Shown here: positions 1 to 4,773 of the stretch, one piece after another | How positions within the stretch are numbered: position 1 is the first letter of the stretch | Layout: each line of letters begins with the position of its first letter | NCBI GenBank assembly: GCA_003152795.1 | Contig: PMBA01000333.1 | Location: 5,134 to 12,651, forward strand | DNA from: Acidobacteriaceae bacterium | Lineage (GTDB): Bacteria > Acidobacteriota > Terriglobia > Terriglobales > Acidobacteriaceae | Direction: 5' to 3' | Length of the DNA stretch: 7,518 nt | Program-made: the position numbers and the translations under genes | The notes under the pieces: model-generated | Told to the model about the DNA's origin: nothing | Database searches by the model: none | Seen by the model: only the letters and a program-made list of their open reading frames with translations

Positions 1-1
1 C

Positions 2-106
2 CGCGAAATGGAGATTCTGAAGCTCTCCACCATGCATGAGCTCGCCGAAGCCGCGCTGGAAGCGGCACTGGACGCGCAACCAGAACCGGAGCGGGAAACG
101 GAATGA
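2..106 (+). CDS. C-terminal fragment of an unidentified protein (5' truncated)
   Basis: An open frame enters from the left edge and stops with TGA at 104-106, giving about 34 residues. The tail has an amphipathic, Ala/Leu/Glu-rich helix (ILKLSTMHELAEAALEAAL) followed by an acidic Pro/Glu end. I cannot assign a family from so little. It is probably coding: the helix pattern is natural, while the overlapping frame that would extend the next gene upstream reads as an unnatural Arg/Trp/Pro-rich string. The TGA overlaps an ATG (103-105), and the next gene starts about 40 bp further on, so the two genes are likely co-transcribed. In that case the product may belong to the same lipid pathway, but this is inference from position only. 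Confidence 0.5.
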   Translation, partial: REMEILKLSTMHELAEAALEAALDAQPEPERETE

Positions 107-146
107 GCGGCCCACTTATGGAAGATACGATCATGGGTTGGCCCCG

Positions 147-773
147 ATGAGCTGGACGAACGGGGTCGGACGAGCGTGCGGCGTTCTGCTTGACGCCATC
201 GTGCGCCTGCTCGCGCTCTCGCGCATCAATCCGAACATCCTGACCCTGATGGGATTGGTGGTCAACACCTACGCCGCGTTTTTGTTTGGATACGCCAACG
301 GCGACAACCAGCGCCGCATGTTCTTTTATGCCGGCCTGGTCATCATCGGATCGGGATTCTTCGACCTGGTGGATGGGCGGGTGGCGCGGCTGTCGAACCA
401 GGTCACACGCTTTGGCGGATTTTTCGATTCCATCGTCGACCGCTACAGCGATGCGTCGCTGTTCCTGGGATTGCTGGTTTTTTACGGTCGGGGCAACCGC
501 TTCTTCTACGTGGTGCTGGCCGCCCTGGCCATGATCAGCGCCATCATGGTGAGTTATGCCCGCGCCCGCGCCGAGTCGCTGATCGGCACCTGCCGCGTCG
601 GCTTCATGGAACGACCCGAGCGCCTGGTGCTGCTGATCATCGGCGCCCTGTTCAACGTGATGGCGCCCGCGCTCTGGGTGATCGCCGTGCTTTCGACCAT
701 CACCGTAATCCACCGCGTTATTTACACCTGGCAGCGGACCACGGAGATGGACGCGCCGGCCAAGGCCGCATAA
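147..773 (+). CDS. CDP-alcohol phosphatidyltransferase, integral membrane
   Basis: This enzyme family transfers a phosphatidyl group from CDP-diacylglycerol to an alcohol head group, releasing CMP, in the cytoplasmic membrane. The full signature D-x2-D-G-x2-A-R-x8-G-x3-D-x3-D is present at D73, D76, G77, A80, R81, G90, D94 and D98. These acidic residues bind the metal ions and the CDP moiety. About six hydrophobic segments fit the family fold, and 208 aa is a usual length. YARARAE (137-143) followed by ERPERL (155-160) recalls actinobacterial phosphatidylinositol-phosphate synthases, so an inositol-phosphate-like acceptor is possible. Glycerol phosphate or another alcohol cannot be excluded. 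I chose ATG 147 because it overlaps the stop of a 15-codon mini-ORF and opens a natural N-terminus (MSWTNGVGR). An upstream ATG at 36 would add 37 unlikely residues. No clear Shine-Dalgarno is seen, which fits translational coupling. Confidence 0.92.
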   Translation: MSWTNGVGRACGVLLDAIVRLLALSRINPNILTLMGLVVNTYAAFLFGYANGDNQRRMFFYAGLVIIGSGFFDLVDGRVARLSNQVTRFGGFFDSIVDRYSDASLFLGLLVFYGRGNRFFYVVLAALAMISAIMVSYARARAESLIGTCRVGFMERPERLVLLIIGALFNVMAPALWVIAVLSTITVIHRVIYTWQRTTEMDAPAKAA

Positions 774-790
774 GCACCGTTAACTGTCTA

Positions 791-812
791 AACGCTTTAT
801 AATGATAGCGTT
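791..812 (+). promoter_or_regulatory. Inverted repeat enclosing a TATAAT box
   Basis: AACGCT (791-796) and AGCGTT (807-812) form a perfect 6-bp inverted repeat. The 10-bp spacer contains a perfect TATAAT (798-803). This could be an operator over a -10 element just downstream of the phosphatidyltransferase. No -35 box is found at 16-18 bp, so the promoter reading is weak. A weak hairpin at the end of the upstream mRNA is the alternative, but no T-run follows it. Confidence 0.25.
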
Positions 813-850
813 ATGCGAGTGTCCATAGCATTGCAGAATGGGGAAAGTGC

Positions 851-880
851 TTGACAATGGAGAAGGGAAAGATCGATACT
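851..880 (+). promoter_or_regulatory. Candidate sigma70 promoter, rightward
   Basis: A perfect TTGACA (851-856) is followed after 18 bp by GATACT (875-880), a 4/6 match to TATAAT. Transcription would start near 887 and run toward the hairpin at 953-981. The only downstream + strand reading frames are tiny, so the product, if any, would be a short RNA of about 100 nt, antisense to the 3' end of the orphan gene at 942-1412. Confidence 0.3.
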
Positions 881-941
881 CTTACCAGAGCGGCTGAGGC
901 TGCCGGAGAGAACGTCGTTACCCGGGCGAGTCGCTCGAACA

Positions 942-1412
942 TCATTGACCTTCAAAGGGTCGTCCCCGTGGCGGCCCTTTGGGTTTTATGGCGTCTCCGA
1001 TAGGAATCACAGAGAACAGTTCCGGCCACGGATGGTGAGCGGTGCATTCCAGCACGGCCCTATCGCTTACTGAATTCCCATACCTATCGAATCTCTTGTT
1101 GGGATTTTCCAATGAAGTACGTAACTCGGTAACACGAACAACGGCGGACGTCTGCGTTGCGCTTTCTATTTGCTCGATTACATCCTTGATGGTGTACCCA
1201 TCGTCCATGATTCTGCTCTTGTAAATGTGTCTGCCAATGAAGACTATTCTCGCAATGATCGGAGAAAAGTCGTTTGCCAAGCGAAAATTATTTACTTGAG
1301 CGAGTTGTTCGTCAGTCAGAGAGCCTAGAGTGACAAGCGGAGCCTTCTTTCCGTCGCGAAGCAGTTCAAGATTGGCGCGAATCAAGTCGCCCGCATTTTC
1401 AAGAAGTGGCAT
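942..1412 (-). CDS. Hypothetical protein, orphan lower-GC gene
   Basis: This gene encodes a soluble protein of 156 aa with no signal peptide and no membrane segment. I do not recognise a named family. Composition and pattern are those of a real protein: an N-terminal helical part (NAGDLIRANLELLRDGKKAP), a core with VFIGRHIYKSRIMDDGYTI followed by DVIEQIESA, and a C-terminal stretch (RYGNSVSDRAVLECTAHHPWPELFSVIP) rich in Cys, His, Trp and Pro of conserved appearance. By my hand count the segment 1021-1410 is about 49% GC, against roughly 65-70% in neighbouring genes, which suggests recent acquisition. The ATG at 1412 is the only ATG start; TTG at 1427 would add five residues. Neither has a good Shine-Dalgarno. 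It stands alone, divergent from the asparaginase, and its 3' end overlaps a possible rightward terminator. No function is proposed. Confidence 0.72.
   Translation of the reverse strand: MPLLENAGDLIRANLELLRDGKKAPLVTLGSLTDEQLAQVNNFRLANDFSPIIARIVFIGRHIYKSRIMDDGYTIKDVIEQIESATQTSAVVRVTELRTSLENPNKRFDRYGNSVSDRAVLECTAHHPWPELFSVIPIGDAIKPKGPPRGRPFEGQ
953..987 (+). terminator. Candidate intrinsic terminator, rightward
   Basis: Bases 953-964 pair with 970-981: 12 pairs in RNA, two of them G-U, around a 5-nt loop. GG and then TTTT (984-987) follow. It could end transcripts from the phosphatidyltransferase operon or from the promoter at 851-880. The T-tract is short. The element lies inside the 3' coding end of the minus-strand orphan gene, where it encodes the Gly/Pro/Arg-rich tail, so base pairing may be incidental. 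Confidence 0.35.
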
Positions 1413-1500
1413 TGATAGCGTGTTCAAATTCAGAGTAGCGGCAATGCTGCGCTTTTTCGAGTGCTAAACTATCCCCCGCAACTTCCTGCAAGGACTGAAA

Positions 1501-2418
1501 GTGCCAACCAATCCTGTTCTGGTCGTTCACGGCGGTGCCTGGGCCATTCCCGACGACATGGTCGAGGCGCACCTCAACGGTGTGCGCAATGCGGCTGCCG
1601 CGGGGTGGCGTGTGCTGGAACGCGGCGGCTCGGCGCTCGACGCAGTCGAAGAAGCCGTGGTGGTTCTCGAAGACGATGAAACTTTCGACGCGGGCCGTGG
1701 CAGTTTTTTGAACCGCGACGGCAAGGTGCAACTCGACGCTTTCATCATGGACGGCGCGACGCTGCGCGGCGGTGGCGTCGGCTGCGTGGAGCGCCTGCGC
1801 AACCCGGTTCGTGCCGCCCGCAAAATTCTTAGCGACAGCACGCACGTCTATTTCGTAGCCGAAGGCGCCGAGCGCTTTGCCGCCGAGCACGGCATCGCTC
1901 TTTGCCGCAACGAAGATCTCATCATCCCCAGGGAAGTCGAGCGCCTGCGCGAATATCAGGCGCAGGACTCAACCCACGGCAACGATCTGTTCGCGCCCGC
2001 CATTTCGCATGACACGGTGGGAGCGGTGGCGCTCGACCGCGACGGCAATATCGCGGCTTCAACCTCAACCGGTGGCACGCTCAATAAAGATCCGGGACGC
2101 CTTGGCGACTCCTCGCTCATCGGCTGCGGCTGCTATGCCGATAATCTCAGCGCGGCCGCTTCCACCACCGGATGGGGCGAGCCGATCATGAAGCTGGTGC
2201 TGGCGAAGTGGGCGGCGGATCGCGTCGAATCCGGCAGCCTGCCCGAGTGGGTCGCGAAGGAAGCGATGAACTACCTGAAGCAGCGGCTTAACGGCCATGG
2301 TGGAATCATTCTGCTGGATGCCAAGGGCCGCTTCGGAATCGCCCACAACACTCCGCGCATGGCCTGGGCGCTGCGCACGGCCCAAAAACAAGAAGCGGGA
2401 ATCAAGCGCAGCGAGTGA
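1501..2418 (+). CDS. iaaA: Isoaspartyl peptidase / plant-type L-asparaginase (Ntn hydrolase)
   Basis: The enzyme hydrolyses beta-aspartyl (isoaspartyl) dipeptides and L-asparagine, feeding aspartate back from damaged or degraded proteins. It is made as a precursor that cleaves itself before a Thr, which then becomes the N-terminal nucleophile of the beta subunit. Here the cleavage site is D171/T172 in HDTVGAVALD. Residues at the spacings known from E. coli IaaA are all present: T190, R200 and D203 in GRLGDS, T223 and G224 in TTGWGE. The alpha subunit opens with the typical VHGGAW. The length of 305 aa is normal, and nothing is broken. The start is GTG 1501, preceded by AAGGA (1490-1494) at 6 nt. 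No signal peptide is seen, so it is cytoplasmic. It stands as a single gene between a divergent orphan and a convergent porin. Confidence 0.95.
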   Translation: MPTNPVLVVHGGAWAIPDDMVEAHLNGVRNAAAAGWRVLERGGSALDAVEEAVVVLEDDETFDAGRGSFLNRDGKVQLDAFIMDGATLRGGGVGCVERLRNPVRAARKILSDSTHVYFVAEGAERFAAEHGIALCRNEDLIIPREVERLREYQAQDSTHGNDLFAPAISHDTVGAVALDRDGNIAASTSTGGTLNKDPGRLGDSSLIGCGCYADNLSAAASTTGWGEPIMKLVLAKWAADRVESGSLPEWVAKEAMNYLKQRLNGHGGIILLDAKGRFGIAHNTPRMAWALRTAQKQEAGIKRSE

Positions 2419-2447
2419 AGTTGTTGACACCTGGGAATATCTTTAAT

Positions 2448-2483
2448 GCTCACCAAGCTGCTCACCAGGCTGCTCACCAGGGC
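2448..2483 (+). repeat. Three 12-bp tandem repeats between convergent genes
   Basis: GCTCACCAAGCT, GCTCACCAGGCT and GCTCACCAGGGC run head to tail in the 137-bp gap between the asparaginase stop and the porin stop. The copies differ by one to three bases. No coding role is apparent. It looks like a small minisatellite that could vary in copy number between strains. Confidence 0.7.
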
Positions 2484-2555
2484 CGGAAACTTCAATCAGG
2501 CGCGGGCCTTCATCCCTGCAGCTTGAACCACGGGGGGCGCGGAGGAAACCTGGTC

Positions 2556-4019
2556 CTAGAATTCCACGTGGGCCCGCAGGGTCGGCACCACCACCGGGCC
2601 GCGGTCGCGGTTGTATCCGGGATTATTGATGTGCTGCACTCCGGGGGCAAGATAGATCCCCCGCCAAACGTGGGCCGTGTAATACGACTCGAGGATGTTC
2701 TCCCGCCCGTAGCGCAGCCCGCCATCGCCCAGCAGGAAACCGTCCCCGCCTTCCGCCAGATAAATCTGGTGATCTTTCTTGATGCCGTTGGACACAAAAG
2801 CAATGCCGGCGCGATCCTGCCTGCGATGCCAGAGCGCGCCGTTCACCCCGATACCCTGGTTGAAGGTGGAATCGATTTCGGTGTAGGCGAATGACTCCGT
2901 TCTTCCGTTGTCCCATCCCCAGCGCGCATAGGCGGTGAAGTTGCGCGCGAGGTTCTGTTCCAGATTCACGCCAAAACCATACTTGCGGGTGATGTGCCAG
3001 GGGTGGTTGGTGATATCCGGAGCCACGCCTGGTTTCGCCTGCGCCACGGCATCGCGGTAGATGCCCATATTGGCGTAGTTTGTGTACGCGAGCAGGCGAA
3101 CGACGCCGGATTTTTTCGGCAGGATGCCATGGCGCAGCTCATACTCCCAATTCTCCCCGTGCACCTGCCAGGGCCGCCACACCAGATCGATTCCGTTCGC
3201 GACCTTCGGCATGAGCGCTTCGCCGAAGCGGAAACCCCAGTTCCGGTCCTCGTAGTCGGCGACGACTCCCACGGTGTAGCCGCGCGTGTCGGCAGCGTAA
3301 TCCCAGGCGCCGTTGTTGTCGATGGACCAGTTATTGAATTGGAAATGGGTGTCGGTCCCGACCGAATTCTGATCGAAGAAATCGGGCATGCTGAACTTGC
3401 CGAAGCGAATTTCCAGACGGCGCCGCGGCAACTCGTCGAACAGCGACAGATAGCTGCGCTGGTTCTCGATCTTGTCCTTGCTCAAGGCGAATACTTTGTG
3501 GAGAATGGCGCGCCCCAGGTACGGCGCTTTGCTCAACGCCGGATTGCGCACAATGTCCAGATCCGTATTCCCCGCCAGGCCAAAGCCGGCGCTGAGCGCC
3601 TGGCCGCCAGCCTCTTCAATGTCCACTAGAATTTCAGTGGAGTCATTGAGCCGAACGCCGGTGTAGAGCGTCATCACTCGCGATGTGGCCTTCTCGTAGT
3701 TGGGTCCGAGGCTGTGCGGCCCGCTGTAGGCGGCATGGAAGCCGGGAAGGGCCTGGAAAATGAAGTTGGTCTGTCCGGAGAGCCAGAACCGCGTGTCCTT
3801 AAAATGGGGGAGCATCGCTTCGGGATCGGCGGCGGCACTGGGCAAACTGGCGGGATCGGTCGCGTCCGGCGAGGCCGAAGCGGCGGTCTGGGCGGGATCG
3901 GCGGCGGCTTGCGACTGCGCCCAGGCCGCGGGGACGGCGGCGCCCATCAGGACGGCAAGCGCCAACGCCAGGGCGGCGGCGCGACGGCACCCTGGCCGGC
4001 GCGCCACGAAGGCGTTCAT
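2556..4019 (-). CDS. OprB-type carbohydrate-selective porin, outer membrane
   Basis: This is a beta-barrel channel of the OprB family, usually tied to sugar uptake across the outer membrane. Some related porins pass metal ions. From ATG 4019 the protein has 487 aa. A signal peptide (Arg-rich n-region, Ala/Leu core) ends in AWA before Q35. An Ala/Pro/Asp linker (about 38-65) leads to the barrel. Family-like blocks include NSVGTDTHFQFNNWSIDNNG from residue 218, WHRRQDRAGIAFVSNGIKKD (about 397-416), NNPGYNRDRGPVVV (about 465-478) and a terminal Phe typical of BAM-assembled proteins. It strongly resembles acidobacterial OprB-like porins I know. ATG 4049 is in frame, but the ten extra residues (ILKLKFIFI) are AT-rich and coincide with a palindrome, so I prefer 4019. 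Neither start has a Shine-Dalgarno. Its upstream region carries Fur-like and CRP-like sites. Confidence 0.9.
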   Translation of the reverse strand: MNAFVARRPGCRRAAALALALAVLMGAAVPAAWAQSQAAADPAQTAASASPDATDPASLPSAAADPEAMLPHFKDTRFWLSGQTNFIFQALPGFHAAYSGPHSLGPNYEKATSRVMTLYTGVRLNDSTEILVDIEEAGGQALSAGFGLAGNTDLDIVRNPALSKAPYLGRAILHKVFALSKDKIENQRSYLSLFDELPRRRLEIRFGKFSMPDFFDQNSVGTDTHFQFNNWSIDNNGAWDYAADTRGYTVGVVADYEDRNWGFRFGEALMPKVANGIDLVWRPWQVHGENWEYELRHGILPKKSGVVRLLAYTNYANMGIYRDAVAQAKPGVAPDITNHPWHITRKYGFGVNLEQNLARNFTAYARWGWDNGRTESFAYTEIDSTFNQGIGVNGALWHRRQDRAGIAFVSNGIKKDHQIYLAEGGDGFLLGDGGLRYGRENILESYYTAHVWRGIYLAPGVQHINNPGYNRDRGPVVVPTLRAHVEF

Positions 4020-4021
4020 AA

Positions 4022-4042
4022 TGAAAATGAATTTCAATTTCA
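4022..4042 (-). promoter_or_regulatory. Fur-box-like palindrome at the porin start
   Basis: On the minus strand 4041-4023 reads GAAATTGAAATTCATTTTC, matching the classical Fur box GATAATGATAATCATTATC at 14 of 19 positions. It has the same forward-forward-x-reverse hexamer layout, and a further hexamer GATATT lies just upstream. The 21-bp core 4022-4042 is palindromic except at positions 6 and 16 and the central base. It lies directly in front of ATG 4019, or in codons 3-10 if translation starts at 4049. A Fur-family repressor (Fur, Mur, Zur) bound here would block porin expression. Which metal is unknown. Confidence 0.45.
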
Positions 4043-4105
4043 ATATCATGACAACAAGCTAGCTGGCCGTGGCCCCCGTCAGCCGCGCTTCCAGTCACCC
4101 CTCAT

Positions 4106-4121
4106 TGTGATTGCAATCACG
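4106..4121. promoter_or_regulatory. CRP/FNR-like operator upstream of the porin
   Basis: TGTGATTGCAATCACG contains a perfect 14-bp palindrome (4107-4120) and matches the CRP consensus TGTGA-N6-TCACA at 9 of 10 fixed positions. Its centre lies about 64 bp above ATG 4049 and 94 bp above ATG 4019, a distance compatible with activation of the leftward porin gene. Catabolite control of a sugar porin would make sense. The regulator in this organism is not known, and other regulators bind similar palindromes. Confidence 0.45.
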
Positions 4122-4156
4122 CTGGCACATCGAGCCCATCAGTATGCGTGGGTTCA

Positions 4157-4173
4157 GTTAAAAGAACGTTAAA
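4157..4173. promoter_or_regulatory. GTTAAA direct repeats one helical turn apart
   Basis: GTTAAA occurs at 4157-4162 and 4168-4173, 11 bp apart. On the minus strand this reads TTAAC-type hexamers spaced by 5 bp, the layout used by OmpR/PhoB-class response regulators. A second pair, AGTTAA at 4347-4352 and 4357-4362, has a 10-bp period. The sites lie upstream of the porin. They could also be AT-rich promoter material. A possible leftward promoter near the second pair is TTAACT, 18 bp, TTAAAT, with 4/6 matches in each box. Confidence 0.25.
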
Positions 4174-4431
4174 GTTGCGGGACTCCGCCCACCCCCGGCT
4201 TGCCGTCCCCATGCCCGCGCAATGTTCCCACTCGATCTTCCCGCTCGATTCTTCTTTGCGTTCTTTCCTTTGATCTTTGCGCGCGCGATCTTCTCGCGCA
4301 ACCCGTGCCCCTCGCCCGGATAATTTAACGCAAGCATATCACAGAGAGTTAACCGTAGTTAATACCAGACGAGTCACAAGATTCGGGAGTGAAGAAGCAG
4401 GGGTGAACCGCATGCCGCCGAGGAGATATCC

Positions 4432-4474
4432 AAAAAACTAAAAAGGACAGCCCGGAGCCCCCCAAGGCCGTCCT
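4432..4474 (-). terminator. Strong intrinsic terminator, leftward
   Basis: Read on the minus strand, 4474-4466 (AGGACGGCC) pairs with 4452-4444 (GGCTGTCCT). This gives nine pairs, one a G-U, around a 13-nt loop. TTTTAGTTTTTT (4443-4432) follows at once. On the + strand the G-U becomes an A-C mismatch and no T-run follows, so the element clearly points left. No minus-strand gene lies just to its right, so it must end either a small RNA or an attenuated porin leader. Confidence 0.75.
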
Positions 4475-4532
4475 GATAAACCCTCCCGGTTAGAAGGGCA
4501 ACTGGCATCAAGATAGCCGCGAGACATTGCGG
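4432..4532 (-). ncRNA. Candidate leftward small RNA or leader RNA
   Basis: Behind the terminator two more minus-strand hairpins follow. CCCTTC (4498-4493) pairs with GGAGGG (4486-4481) around a 6-nt loop, including one U-G pair. CCGC (4532-4529) pairs with GCGG (4520-4517). Three hairpins in series ending in a U-tract, with no reading frame, is the build of a small RNA. It could instead be the 5' leader of the porin mRNA, with the terminator acting as an attenuator about 410 nt before ATG 4019. The 5' end is not visible and no convincing promoter was found. I could not match it to a riboswitch class I know. Confidence 0.3.
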
Positions 4533-4560
4533 AAATATTGCAAATTCGTGAAAGTCCGAT

Positions 4561-4612
4561 GAATTCGATGCGGCGCCAGGGCGCGCACGGAGGCGCTCCG
4601 CAGCGCGAATTC
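4561..4612. repeat. GC-rich hairpin closed by GAATTCG/CGAATTC
   Basis: GAATTCG (4561-4567) and CGAATTC (4606-4612) are perfect inverted copies. Inside them GCGG (4570-4573) pairs with CCGC (4598-4601), and CGCC (4574-4577) with GGCG (4592-4595). The 15 pairs in three blocks would fold on either strand. It could be part of the leftward RNA's 5' region or an independent REP-like element. Confidence 0.4.
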
Positions 4613-4626
4613 TTGCGATACTGATC

Positions 4627-4728
4627 GAGGTCAGAGGTTAGAGGTCAGATTGCAGAGGTGAATACTTCTAACGATGCGGGAACTTCGAGGTTTTTACCTC
4701 TGCAATCCGACCTCTTACCTCTGACCTC
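4627..4728. repeat. Large inverted repeat made of heptads, upstream of hemL
   Basis: The arms are 4627-4659 and 4696-4728, 33 bp each, matching at 31 positions around a 36-bp loop. The left arm reads as heptads GAGGTCA, GAGGTTA, GAGGTCA, GATTGCA, GAGGTGA. The right arm repeats this on the other strand with two changes. It could extrude a cruciform, form a very stable RNA hairpin, or be a MITE/REP-type dispersed element. The outer end of the right arm supplies the likely -35 box of hemL. No target-site duplication is obvious. Confidence 0.85.
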
Positions 4729-4750
4729 CCCTTTGTGCCGCTGCTATATT
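4721..4750 (+). promoter_or_regulatory. hemL: Likely hemL promoter
   Basis: CTGACC (4721-4726, 4/6 to TTGACA) and TATATT (4745-4750, 5/6 to TATAAT) are 18 bp apart. Transcription would begin near 4757, about 17 nt before ATG 4774. This rules against the in-frame GTG at 4735, which lies upstream of the -10 box. The -35 box is inside the right arm of the inverted repeat, so whatever binds or folds that repeat should affect hemL. Confidence 0.45.
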
Positions 4751-4773
4751 TGATCGGAGTGCCTGGAGGAATG

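Larger units (their letters stand above)
4050..4773. other. Gene-free regulatory stretch between porin and hemL
   Basis: No credible protein gene lies here: the frames that cross it are extensions of antisense shadows. From left to right it holds the CRP-like palindrome, the GTTAAA pair, a pyrimidine-rich block (4225-4300) with three GATCTT copies and a TGCGCG/CGCGCA inverted repeat, the AGTTAA pair, a leftward terminator with hairpins behind it, a GC-rich hairpin closed by GAATTCG/CGAATTC, a large heptad inverted repeat and the hemL promoter. The two divergent genes at its ends read outward, so it is a shared control region. Confidence 0.7.

Noticed and set aside
36..146. In-frame 37-residue N-terminal extension of the phosphatidyltransferase from ATG 36
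   Set aside because: It overlaps the end of the upstream gene by 71 bp and reads as an Arg/Trp/Pro/Asn-rich string unlike any family N-terminus. ATG 147 gives a natural start.
857..1003. 48-codon + strand frame starting right after TTGACA
   Set aside because: Weak ribosome site, overlap with the end of the orphan gene on the other strand, and no recognisable pattern. Kept only as part of a possible small RNA unit.
2424..2447. TTGACA with TTTAAT downstream, as a promoter after the asparaginase
   Set aside because: The spacer is only 12 bp and no gene follows on that strand.
2994..3629. Long + strand frame (211 codons) inside the porin gene
   Set aside because: It is the antisense shadow of a porin with strong family matches. 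GC-rich codon bias keeps the opposite frame open.
3714..4172. Gly/Arg-rich + strand frame across the porin signal peptide region
   Set aside because: Low-complexity antisense of the Ala-rich signal peptide and linker; no start context.
4547..4562. GTGAAAGTCCGATGA, recalling the RNase P RNA motif GAGGAAAGTCCGG
   Set aside because: Only a short partial match. No other conserved RNase P elements are found nearby on this strand.
4735..4773. GTG start adding 13 residues to HemL
   Set aside because: It lies upstream of the likely -10 box, and the well-placed GGAGG favours ATG 4774. The extra residues are not typical of the family.
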